From positions 124,001-188,000 of the forward strand of contig NZ_CP030848.1 of the NCBI RefSeq assembly GCF_008274825.1: a stretch of DNA of 64,000 nucleotides, written 5' to 3'. The notes beneath the pieces were generated by a model, which searched no databases, had not been told where the DNA came from, and worked only from the letters and a program-made list of their open reading frames with translations. Each line of letters begins with the position of its first letter. The stretch's first letter is position 1. This document shows positions 1 through 8,133 of this stretch, piece by piece. Position numbers and translations under genes: made by a program. The DNA comes from Sphingobacterium hotanense. GTDB taxonomy: Bacteria; Bacteroidota; Bacteroidia; Sphingobacteriales; Sphingobacteriaceae.

Positions 1-670
<670 letters not shown>

Positions 671-810
671 TTAATATCATTTTTTAATTAGGTTAAAAAT
701 AGGAAGATTTACAACATGTTGAAAATCAATAATTTTGATAGCCTATAAGCAAATATTATAAGTTTGGTTTATACTTTGTTGAGACCATTATAGTTAATAA
801 CTATTATTTG

Positions 811-1044
811 GTGAAAAATTACTCCCCAACGCCTCTTCCTTTAAATTTAAGCATCTTTTATGAGCTATTTACAGAGATTGAAAACTATTTCGATACGACG
901 GGGCCTGCCCTTGCCAGCAAAGCAGAACGAGACCAAACCAATTCCATCGAACGATTTATCGCCAAAGGGTGTTATCCATACAGCGTGCTGCATCGGCGTG
1001 GAGGCATCAGGCTGGTGATAGCTGCGCAAGTTAAGGGAGCATGA
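811..1044 (+). CDS. Small hypothetical protein upstream of the MscS gene
   Basis: This is a 77-residue open frame starting at GTG 811, with a TTG alternative at 808, and ending 12 bases before the channel gene start. It has no signal peptide or membrane segment. The C-terminal third is basic (LHRRGGIRLVIAAQVKGA). I do not recognise a family. Support is only its position just ahead of the channel gene and its fair codon usage. Against it are the non-ATG start and a competing reverse frame. It may simply be leader sequence of the mechanosensitive channel mRNA. Confidence 0.3.
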   Translation: MKNYSPTPLPLNLSIFYELFTEIENYFDTTGPALASKAERDQTNSIERFIAKGCYPYSVLHRRGGIRLVIAAQVKGA

Positions 1045-1056
1045 AGATTAGAAGCT

Positions 1057-3219
1057 ATGAAGATACCGTATATGGATTTGTTAGGTCGCATCGTTAAACC
1101 GATGATCTGGATTATTTTTTGGTTATTGCTTTTTGGGCTTGCTAGCGGACAGCAGCAGGATTCTACGTTGAGGGTAGACAGCCTTTCGGCAGGAGATACC
1201 TTCACTGACTGGAAGACTTTTATTGCACAGAAAGGTCGTATTTTGGATAGCATTAAACGCAATCAAGCTTGGGAGCGCGCCACGCCGCAAGAAGCTGAAG
1301 TCGACACGGCGATAAGGCAGCTCCAATTGCTGTATGCGGACATGCGGAATTTCCAGCAGGCGCTCTCACGGGTAGGAAGCAACGGGATATCGCAAGACAG
1401 TATGGGTAGGCCGAAGCTACAAATAGCAGATTCCTTGGTGCAGCAGACGGATCGGAAGGATTCCTTGCTGCTGATGGAGCGGGAAGCGAATTACCTGATC
1501 AGCGAAATCACCCATCAGCTCAACCTTTTCGATAAACTTCGTGAAGAAATCGTTTTGCGTGAATCCAGGCAGGCCCCTAGGGAACTTTGGATTCCAAGGC
1601 TCAAGAAAGTTGCCGATAAGAATCTCACCAAGGACGGGGTGAGCGCACCCTTGCTCTCTTTGTCGGCATGGCATGGACAATTCGTACTCTTGTTGCTGAG
1701 TTTCCTCTATTTTTATTGGATATACAAAGCGGCGCGAACATCCAAGCAAAAGGATGAGCTTCCGCTTTACAAGAGCCAGCCCCTGCATATACCGATTCTG
1801 AAAACGGCGTTGCTTTTTCTTGTCCTCTTCCCTTTATCCTACCCGACCATTCCCGTCTGGACGCTGGAGATTCTATTCTTCACCATCTTTGTTATCCTGT
1901 ATCTGCTGCTTTATAAGGAATTATCCAGCTTCAAACGCCGCGTAATCCACGCGCTATTTTTTTATTATCTGCTGCTTATTCTGACGAATTTATTCCTGCA
2001 TGAAGGTCAGCTAATCCAAGGAATTGCCATCTTGGCTAATGTCGTTGGGATCGTTATTTTGTGGAATTTTGGAAAGAAAACTGACAAAGATAATCCGATA
2101 GGCTTTCTGCCGATGGCGATCGTCTGGCTGCTCATTGGATGCCATACGGCCAGTGTGCTACTCAATATGCTCGGCTACCTTAATGTAGCGCGCATTGCCA
2201 GCCTAACGGCCACGCTGGGTTTGGTCCAAGCACTTTCGTTAAGAACATTCCGGGATATGCTTCTTCATGATCTGGAAAGCATGTTCGATAGACCGCGTAG
2301 TGACTCCTTTTTCGCGCACATGGACCAGACCAAGGCGCTACGGAGCCTGGATCGGCTCATTGTGCTTTGTAGCCTCGCGCTGGTTTTGGTGGTGCTGTTG
2401 TCGAACCTTCATTTATCAAGTGAGGCCTGGCGGCATTTAAGACTGTTTCTCCAAAGGCAGCTTACCGTAGCGGGGATGGGTATAGGCTATGGCGATCTGA
2501 TCACTGCGGGGGTGGTGCTCTGGCTCGCCAATAAGCTTCAGCGTTCACTTGGAACTTTCTTTTCCCGTGGCCGTTCTGCCCGACGCGGCTCGGTAGTCAC
2601 CTTACTACCTTTAGTTCGTTTGGTCATTGTGGTGATTGGATTCTTGGCGGCCTTAGGAATGCTGGGTTTAGGACTGGATAAGCTTACCGTGATCATCGGA
2701 GCCCTGAGCGTTGGAATTGGGCTGGGGCTACAAAACGTCGTCAATAACTTTGTCTCGGGTATTATTCTAATTTTTGAGCGGCCATTCAAGCTTGGGGATT
2801 ACGTCGAGCTTGCCGATAAAAAAGGTCAGGTGGTTGAGATCGGGATTCGATCCAGTACCCTTGTGGCTGATACCGGGGCTCGGGTGATCATTCCAAATGG
2901 CGATCTTTTATCCGGACGGCTGGTTAACTGGACCTTGGCCAATTCCGAGACCTATTTTAACATGTCGCTGTCCGTGGAGGAGCCGGTGGATTTAGCGTCC
3001 TGGAAAAAGGAACTGATAGCCTTGGCCAAATCGGAACAAGAGGTGAGTCCAACGGCGCGCGTGCGCATCACCACGACGCAGATCGATGTACAACGTTACC
3101 TGCTTTCTATCCAGGTAGCCCTACCTAGTGAGCTGGTCGAGGTATTCCGCGGCAAATATCTTGAAGCGATTAAAAAGTCCGCCAGCGCCAAGGACTTGAA
3201 AATTTCCTCAACGGCGTAG
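1057..3219 (+). CDS. MscS-family mechanosensitive ion channel, large N-terminally extended type
   Basis: This 720-residue inner-membrane channel would open under membrane tension to release solutes during osmotic downshock. Residues 1-31 form a signal peptide ending near SGQQ. Residues 55-185 are a charged, helical periplasmic domain. From about 205 to 530 there is a series of hydrophobic segments, in the style of the MscK/MscM extended channels. The MscS pore helix and beta domain run from about 540, with the Gly/Ala-rich pore helix GALSVGIGLGLQNVVNNFVSG at 548-568, then FERPFKLGDYVE and the PNGDLLSGRLVNW motif near 613-625. At 720 residues it is longer than E. coli MscS (286) and shorter than MscK (about 1,120). 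The ATG at 1057 was chosen because it directly precedes the signal peptide. The small gene 20 bases downstream is probably co-transcribed. Confidence 0.93.
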   Translation: MKIPYMDLLGRIVKPMIWIIFWLLLFGLASGQQQDSTLRVDSLSAGDTFTDWKTFIAQKGRILDSIKRNQAWERATPQEAEVDTAIRQLQLLYADMRNFQQALSRVGSNGISQDSMGRPKLQIADSLVQQTDRKDSLLLMEREANYLISEITHQLNLFDKLREEIVLRESRQAPRELWIPRLKKVADKNLTKDGVSAPLLSLSAWHGQFVLLLLSFLYFYWIYKAARTSKQKDELPLYKSQPLHIPILKTALLFLVLFPLSYPTIPVWTLEILFFTIFVILYLLLYKELSSFKRRVIHALFFYYLLLILTNLFLHEGQLIQGIAILANVVGIVILWNFGKKTDKDNPIGFLPMAIVWLLIGCHTASVLLNMLGYLNVARIASLTATLGLVQALSLRTFRDMLLHDLESMFDRPRSDSFFAHMDQTKALRSLDRLIVLCSLALVLVVLLSNLHLSSEAWRHLRLFLQRQLTVAGMGIGYGDLITAGVVLWLANKLQRSLGTFFSRGRSARRGSVVTLLPLVRLVIVVIGFLAALGMLGLGLDKLTVIIGALSVGIGLGLQNVVNNFVSGIILIFERPFKLGDYVELADKKGQVVEIGIRSSTLVADTGARVIIPNGDLLSGRLVNWTLANSETYFNMSLSVEEPVDLASWKKELIALAKSEQEVSPTARVRITTTQIDVQRYLLSIQVALPSELVEVFRGKYLEAIKKSASAKDLKISSTA

Positions 3220-3238
3220 TACAACTAAAAAAACAGGC

Positions 3239-3493
3239 ATGGAAGAAGCAATTAGACCCCGAGAGATTTCAATCATTCGGCAGCAACAAGGAAGTTATAC
3301 GGATGCCTACAGCGAAGAAGTCTATCTTCGCTGCCCGGATGGAGAACAGGTACTGCTGGAGCTCGATAAAATTCGAGCGCTCTTTGCAACGCGCAGCGAT
3401 TACGAGGATCTTAGCCCGCCCGAAACGCCCCTGTTGCTGACTTTCCGGAACAAAAACACAGGTAAATACATTCGCTTTAGCACCTCAGGATAG
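3239..3493 (+). CDS. Small hypothetical protein downstream of the MscS gene
   Basis: This 84-residue soluble acidic protein starts at an ATG 20 bases after the channel gene stop, so the two probably share an mRNA. It has no signal peptide, membrane segment or Cys pair. The sequence is compact and well mixed (YLRCPDGEQVLLELDKIRALFATRSDYEDL), suggesting a small beta-rich domain. I do not recognise the family. Its link to the channel is inferred only from spacing and strand. Confidence 0.6.
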   Translation: MEEAIRPREISIIRQQQGSYTDAYSEEVYLRCPDGEQVLLELDKIRALFATRSDYEDLSPPETPLLLTFRNKNTGKYIRFSTSG

Positions 3494-3993
3494 GTTTGTA
3501 AATTACGGTGAAACGCACCGATTGCATTCATCCCCCCAGGCAGCCAACAACTTTTGCGCATCTCTAGCGTGATTTTGATGGATTACGTGTATTTGGGGCG
3601 GCTCTGGAGGGCTGCTACCCGCAAGGCTTTCGTGCGGGAGTTTAGGAATGAATGTAGATCACAAGAGCGGCAGGTTTCAGCTGAGTGTGGGTTGGGAGAC
3701 GATCTTACTCTGCTGGCCACCACAAGGTCAGCCAGCGATGCAAGGTAGCCTGCAATCCTTTGTACGGCTTGTTAAAAAGGTCGGTGCTTTTTGCTATGGA
3801 AAAGGATGTTCGTTCATCATCAAAATGCTTGGCAAAGGCGTCAATAGGCCTCCTGTTGCTCAATCAAATCATATTGAGTTACGGGGGTCATCAACCGTGA
3901 TCCTTCGATAATCCATACCATACCACAATTTTATTCCACACCTCATCGCGCGAGCCGGCGTTCTGCTAAACTTGAAAAGGGATGAGCGTAAAG
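3494..3993. other. Gene-poor stretch, no supported gene
   Basis: Three overlapping plus-strand frames of 64-87 codons cover this 500-base interval. None has a recognisable motif, a consistent start context or composition like the neighbouring genes. I see no terminator-like hairpin or tRNA. It separates the channel operon from the reverse-strand DUF4142 gene. Confidence 0.5.
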
Positions 3994-4572
3994 CTAGTTG
4001 AGCTGCTCACGTACATCTTTCACCTTTTGCAAAAGCACCTTAAACTCTTCATGAGTCTTGGTGGCATAGTTCCGCAGGTCGTTATCTTCTAAGCTTTGCG
4101 CTGCATCCTGTAGGTAGCCAATGGCCTGCTGCATGTGATTCTGGCTAATGTCGATATAGGCCATATTAAAGGCCTCGGCGGTTTTGGTCTTCAACGTTTC
4201 TAGAATCTTTCGATGTTCGATATCTAGATCTTGCGGATAGTGGATGCCCTTATCCATGGCCAGCGCTTTCAGCTCCGCGTTGCCGCGCCGCTGTGCACTG
4301 ATCATATCGGCTGCATAGTGGGTTAGCTCAGGGTTTTGAACACGCTCCAAGGCAAGTTCTGCTGCCGCGAGCTCCGCAAGGCCTAGGCGTGCAATGTTCA
4401 TCACAAAGGTGCTATCACCCCGGGATTGAAGCTCGGAAATGCCTTGGTCACCTTGGTGTAGTTCCATGGAGGCTGAATCTGATTCGGATGCCTGAGAGCG
4501 CTGTTCTGAGGTGCAGCTCCCCAAAAATAGGAGTGAGGTGATTATTAGTGTCGAAAAGAATGTATACTTCAT
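3994..4572 (-). CDS. DUF4142 family lipoprotein
   Basis: The start at 4572 gives 192 residues beginning MKYTFFSTLIITSLLFLGSC, a lipoprotein signal peptide with the lipidated Cys at residue 20. The longer frame from 4608 would put 12 polar residues ahead of it and is less likely. The mature part is a mostly helical DUF4142 (ferritin-like fold) domain from about residue 50 to the end, with the family pattern FVMNIARLGLAELAAAELAL, then NPELTHYAADMI and the C-terminal THEEFKVLLQKVKDV. Function is not established for the family, whose members are often linked to envelope or oxidative stress. It is divergent from the four-helix protein gene that follows. Confidence 0.88.
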   Translation of the reverse strand: MKYTFFSTLIITSLLFLGSCTSEQRSQASESDSASMELHQGDQGISELQSRGDSTFVMNIARLGLAELAAAELALERVQNPELTHYAADMISAQRRGNAELKALAMDKGIHYPQDLDIEHRKILETLKTKTAEAFNMAYIDISQNHMQQAIGYLQDAAQSLEDNDLRNYATKTHEEFKVLLQKVKDVREQLN

Positions 4573-4780
4573 AGGATATATTTTAAATCTACTTGCTAAC
4601 CTGAACACTTCACCGCGTATTTGGTTTACCCTGAGAAATTTTTTCGCTTATTCGGGACACATGCATCCCCCCACACTACAAGAAATCGGAAACTATTTTG
4701 AGCGGAGTTGTGTCGACAATTCAGTAAAAATTAAATTGAACGAAATCCTAGAGTGTGTGTTTATTCTAAAAGCATATCCC

Positions 4781-5245
4781 ATGGAAAAGAATTTACAACA
4801 AATTGAACTGCTAAGACAGGCCATTACGATTAATAACGATCGAGTAGCAGGCTACCAGAAGGCCATTGAGCTCGTCCAGGAGCAGCATCTTCGCGAGCTG
4901 CAGAATCTATTTCAACAATATGCTGATCAATCAGCCGAATTTATCGCGCAGCTGAATTCCTTGCTAGAGCAGTTAGGTGGGGAGCAGGTGGATGGCACGA
5001 AGTTTAGCGGAAAGATCTTTCGTATATGGATGGATGTAAAGACCTCGCTCTCCACCTCGACCATGCAGGCCGTTTTAGAGCTGTGTGAAAAGGGCGAAGA
5101 CGAATTCAAGAATAGTTATAAACAAATCCATGAACTCGCTGCGGTGCAGCACTACACTGACCTTGCAACCTTGTTAATCCATCAGCTGTCTGTGCACCAG
5201 GCTGCCCATGAGCATATCAAGGTGCTACGCGATCAACAGTCCTAG
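4781..5245 (+). CDS. DUF2383 / PA2169-family four-helix-bundle protein
   Basis: The ATG at 4781 gives 154 residues. A frame open from 4511 would add 90 residues that cross the divergent gene's promoter and are not family-like, so the short form is preferred. The protein is an all-helical, soluble, charged sequence with the typical family pattern: an N-terminal helix NLQQIELLRQAITINNDRVAGYQKAIE, then a Gln/Glu-rich central helix, GKIFRIWMDVKTSLS, and a last pair of helices (YTDLATLLIHQLSVHQAAHEHIKVLRD). Ferritin-like folds of this family have no settled function; many lie next to stress genes, as here. A hairpin with a U-rich tail at 5312-5336 probably ends the transcript. Confidence 0.8.
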   Translation: MEKNLQQIELLRQAITINNDRVAGYQKAIELVQEQHLRELQNLFQQYADQSAEFIAQLNSLLEQLGGEQVDGTKFSGKIFRIWMDVKTSLSTSTMQAVLELCEKGEDEFKNSYKQIHELAAVQHYTDLATLLIHQLSVHQAAHEHIKVLRDQQS

Positions 5246-5311
5246 GTTTCTTTACCCCTGTTCCCCCCATCCATCCAACATCGTTCGACGTTGATTTCAT
5301 CTATATTCAAT

Positions 5312-5336
5312 CCCTGACCCCCAAGTCAGGGTTATT
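5312..5336 (+). terminator. Rho-independent terminator after the DUF2383 gene
   Basis: A perfect 7-bp stem, CCCTGAC with GTCAGGG, has a 6-base loop and is followed by TTATTT. It lies 67 bases after the stop codon at 5245. Confidence 0.7.
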
Positions 5337-5406
5337 TGTCTTGTACGGAGCAACTCGCTATTTTTCACGGGCATTCAGGAGATACCTAGCAGCATCGGAA
5401 CGAGCG

Positions 5407-5607
5407 CTATTGCGATGAATGAATACAGATTCGAAATGCCGAACCGACCTTAGTTTCTTTGATAATGGTGGCTGCTGGAACGAAAGAACTAACGCCGAAA
5501 CTCCTTTTTTTGCTTAGCGCACGCAATAACCTACCGCTCCATTTCTTGTGCTGCACCGATTTTGCTGTGCGCTCTTGTTGAGCTTTAGAGAACTGAGCTG
5601 AATTCAT
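5407..5607 (-). CDS. Small basic hypothetical protein, uncertain
   Basis: This 66-residue Lys/Arg/Ser-rich frame has an ATG at 5607. A TAACTTTG element matching the Bacteroidota -7 consensus (TAnnTTTG) lies on the same strand at 5646-5639, 32 bases upstream, but no good -33 TTTG is seen. There is no signal peptide or known motif. Composition (WSGRLLRALSKKRSFG) could fit a small nucleic-acid-binding protein, but that is speculative. Confidence 0.3.
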   Translation of the reverse strand: MNSAQFSKAQQERTAKSVQHKKWSGRLLRALSKKRSFGVSSFVPAATIIKETKVGSAFRICIHSSQ

Positions 5608-5669
5608 CGACTATAGCAATAGTACACAGAATTTTTCGCAAAGTTATTCTACTTATAGTGCGGAAGTGG

Positions 5670-5743
5670 TATATTTGATGATCCGGAGAAATCCTGGTAA
5701 TTTTGTAATTGAATGGCCAACCTCACCTCGGGTTGGCTTTTTT
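5670..5743 (+). ncRNA. Possible short transcript ending in a strong terminator
   Basis: TATATTTG at 5670-5677 matches the Bacteroidota -7 consensus. A rho-independent terminator follows: stem GCCAACC with GGTTGGC, loop TCACCTCG, then six T (5716-5743). The 60 or so bases between them hold a small CCGGA-GAAA-TCCTGG hairpin and no ORF. No convincing -33 TTTG is present, so the promoter call is weak. The terminator is convincing and has no protein gene immediately ahead of it on this strand. Confidence 0.35.
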
Positions 5744-6219
5744 CTGTAAGGTCTGTTGCCTAAGGCCATCAAAAACTTGTATCCCCGCTGTTGCTTCTGG
5801 TGGCCAAGCAAATTGGGTTGCTTTATTTTTTTCTGGGCAGAATATAATAAGACGGATCAAGCCAAATCGCTGGTCAATTTCTCGATGAAAACGGTGGAGT
5901 GGTGAAAAAATACTTGCACTAGCCGAGAGAAGAACTAGAACGCTTTGCGAACCTCATATTGCTCGATGATTTACGGGGCGCCGAGCCATTGGTTATGCTG
6001 TGATCAGAAGTCGATCTGAAGGTCACTAATTCTTTGATCGGTTGATGCGTTCCATCCATAGCTCGCGGGTATTTGCGCTTTCTAGACATCATGGGACCTT
6101 CAGGTGAAGAGCAGCTTTTTAGATACCGTCAACGGCCTGGAAAGTGAATTCCACAATTTTGGGAGGAGAAGAATTGCCGGCGGATTTGCGAGGCCTAAAA
6201 TCAATCTATGTAATTTTTC
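5744..6219. other. Gene-poor stretch upstream of the first sigma gene
   Basis: Short frames on both strands are repeatedly interrupted and none resembles a known family. It may be decayed DNA. Confidence 0.4.
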
Positions 6220-6227
6220 TATATTTG
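6220..6227 (+). promoter_or_regulatory. Bacteroidota -7 element upstream of the sigma gene
   Basis: TATATTTG matches TAnnTTTG and lies 17 bases before the sigma factor ATG. A matching TTTG at the usual 19-base distance is not present, so this is a partial match. Confidence 0.35.
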
Positions 6228-6244
6228 CAGTTATTAGATAGCTA

Positions 6245-6835
6245 ATGAATAACCTAAGCCTCCATACAGACCACCAGCTATTGGATTTGATACAATCCGG
6301 TAAAATACATGTATTTACAGAACTATACAATCGTTACTGGGACAAGCTGTTTGCGGTCGCTTACAATAGGCTACAAAATATTGAAGAGTCCGAAGAATGT
6401 GTGCAGGATGTTTTCTGCAAATTCTGGGCAGTCCGGAAAGATTTTAAATTGAAGAATCAAAGCCTTCAGAATTATCTCGCGCATTCGGTAAGGAACCAGG
6501 TTTTTACGGTACTAAGCAGGAGGTACCGTGCCCAGCAGAAGAACCAGCAGCTGGGACATCAACAGGACATTGAACCGCTAAACCCGGAACGCAGCATGAT
6601 GCTGAAAGAGCTTGAACAGCAGTTCAACGCCGCCATCGATAACCTCCCCCCGCAATGCAAGTTGGTCTTTACCCTGCGGCGCCGCGAAGGACTGTCCGTG
6701 GATGAGATCGCAGAAAAATTACATATTTCCCCAAACACCGTAAAGTCCCACCTAAAGAAAGCTAACAGCGATTTAAGAGACAATTTGGATCTGTTTTCCC
6801 TGGCAGTACTGATCTCACTGGTTATCTATCGTTAA
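6245..6835 (+). CDS. ECF RNA polymerase sigma factor, Bacteroidota SusCD-associated type
   Basis: This 196-residue sigma-70 family regulator would direct RNA polymerase to the adjacent uptake genes when its FecR partner receives a signal. Sigma region 2 spans about residues 25-90 (FTELYNRYWDKLFAVAYNRL, then ESEECVQDVFCKFWAVR). Region 4 spans about 125-180, with the helix-turn-helix LSVDEIAEKLHISPNTVKSHLKKA. The C-terminal hydrophobic tail (LFSLAVLISLVIYR) is usual for this family. The anti-sigma gene follows after 68 bases, separated by a terminator at 6847-6873. This pair heads the left uptake locus. Confidence 0.95.
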   Translation: MNNLSLHTDHQLLDLIQSGKIHVFTELYNRYWDKLFAVAYNRLQNIEESEECVQDVFCKFWAVRKDFKLKNQSLQNYLAHSVRNQVFTVLSRRYRAQQKNQQLGHQQDIEPLNPERSMMLKELEQQFNAAIDNLPPQCKLVFTLRRREGLSVDEIAEKLHISPNTVKSHLKKANSDLRDNLDLFSLAVLISLVIYR

Positions 6836-6846
6836 TTTTTTTTAAT

Positions 6847-6873
6847 ACCACTCACCCCTAGTGGTTTTTTTTT
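6847..6873 (+). terminator. Terminator between sigma and anti-sigma genes
   Basis: The stem ACCACT/AGTGGT with a 7-base loop is followed by nine T. It sits 11 bases after the sigma stop and 31 bases before the anti-sigma start. It would limit readthrough, so the sigma gene may be transcribed partly apart from fecR. Confidence 0.75.
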
Positions 6874-6903
6874 GGTCTATAGGTATGATCGAACAGAACC
6901 TTT

Positions 6904-8067
6904 ATGAAAAATATCCCAGACATCGAGCAATTAGCCGACCGTTTTAAGCGGGGGAACATCAGTAAACAGGAGTTTCAGCAACTTGTGGAATGGTATACCT
7001 CTTTTGATGATACCAAAGCCCACATAGAAACAGACGAACCCTTGGAGCAAGAGCAGCTTAAAAACCGGATCCTTAACAGCATAGTCCAACGAGTTCAAGC
7101 GGATGAAGTGATGACAGGCGCCTTGGCTGGCACTGTGCGGAAAAAGAACCTGTGGTTATGGCGCGCAGCGGCAATCCTGCTGCTGTTCATCATTGCGGGA
7201 TTATCCTTCTTTCAATACCGGCGTAGCCAGCAAGCCCCAATGCATGCCGATGCGCAAGCGTTGACCCTGCCTACTGAGCAGGCACGGTTAAGGCTTGGTG
7301 ATGGGACGGTGATCGAGCTTCGCCCCGACTCGAACGGTCTGATTTCCCGAGAGGAGATTACCTATGCGCAGGGCGGAGTCCTCGTGGACAGCGAGTCGAT
7401 TCAAGAAAAGCTTCAGAGGCAACCGATCGCTTTGGAGACCCCACACGGAAAGCAGTTTCGGGTCGTATTGTCCGATGGAACTCAGGTTTGGCTGAATGCC
7501 AATTCGGTGCTGCGTTACCCACATCGGTTTGCGCAATCGGCCAGGGAAGTCGAGGTGGTCGGTGAGGTCTTTTTTAAGGTAGCGCAAAAAAGCGATGCGA
7601 ACGGTCATCGCATTCCTTTTCGCGTCAGGACAGCACGCCAGCATATCGAGGTCTTGGGCACCGAGTTCAATATCCATGATTACCCGGGTTTATCCTATGC
7701 CCATACGACGTTGCTAGAAGGGAAAGTCGCGGTAGACCAGGCAGGACAAAGGTACACGTTAAAACCAGACCAACAGTGGACAGTGCAAAACGGAAAAGCC
7801 AGCGTGAGGACCGTTGCTACGGATAGCTATGTCGCCTGGCGCCATGGGAAGTTCGATTTCAACAACAAGGCACTAGACCAAGTGCTTGATGAAGTTAGCC
7901 TCTGGTACGGCATCAGTGTAGTCTATCCCGACGGCGTCCCGCAAGTAGAACTGACAGGCGATGCTTATCGCGATGACGATTTTAAGCTCATTCTACGACT
8001 ATTGGATGTAGCGAAGGTGTCCTATACGCTTGACATACCCAATAGGAAGCTAATTATCAAGAAGTAA
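6904..8067 (+). CDS. FecR-family anti-sigma factor
   Basis: This 387-residue single-pass inner-membrane protein would hold the ECF sigma factor on its cytoplasmic side and release it when the outer-membrane SusC receptor is engaged. The cytoplasmic N-terminus (1-80) begins with the usual LADRFKRGNISKQEFQQLVEWY. One membrane helix lies at about 81-103 (LWLWRAAAILLLFIIAGLSFF). The periplasmic FecR domain covers about 175-275, with LSDGTQVWLNANSVLRYP, VVGEVFFKV and VLGTEFNIHDY. The C-terminal DUF4974 domain covers about 315-385, with FNNKALDQVLDEVSLWYGI. Length and layout are normal for the family. It lies between the sigma gene and susC. Confidence 0.95.
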   Translation: MKNIPDIEQLADRFKRGNISKQEFQQLVEWYTSFDDTKAHIETDEPLEQEQLKNRILNSIVQRVQADEVMTGALAGTVRKKNLWLWRAAAILLLFIIAGLSFFQYRRSQQAPMHADAQALTLPTEQARLRLGDGTVIELRPDSNGLISREEITYAQGGVLVDSESIQEKLQRQPIALETPHGKQFRVVLSDGTQVWLNANSVLRYPHRFAQSAREVEVVGEVFFKVAQKSDANGHRIPFRVRTARQHIEVLGTEFNIHDYPGLSYAHTTLLEGKVAVDQAGQRYTLKPDQQWTVQNGKASVRTVATDSYVAWRHGKFDFNNKALDQVLDEVSLWYGISVVYPDGVPQVELTGDAYRDDDFKLILRLLDVAKVSYTLDIPNRKLIIKK

Positions 8068-8133
8068 CCCTTGATGTTTTCTCCTTTGATGCCAAATGGT
8101 GCAAGTTCCGCCAATGTTTAACCTATTTAACCA

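Noticed and set aside
3554..3911. Three overlapping plus-strand frames of 64-87 codons
   Set aside because: No motifs, overlapping alternatives and no operon context.
4511..4780. 90-residue N-terminal extension of the DUF2383 protein
   Set aside because: It crosses the start of the divergent lipoprotein gene, is unlike the family and has no good start; the ATG at 4781 fits.
6100..6330. 76-codon reverse frame across the sigma gene start
   Set aside because: Overlaps the certain sigma factor gene and its promoter region.
8068..8133. Antisense RNA in the left locus matching the one at 27.9 kb
   Set aside because: The fecR-susC gap is only 66 bases and contains no reverse-strand hairpin with a T tract.
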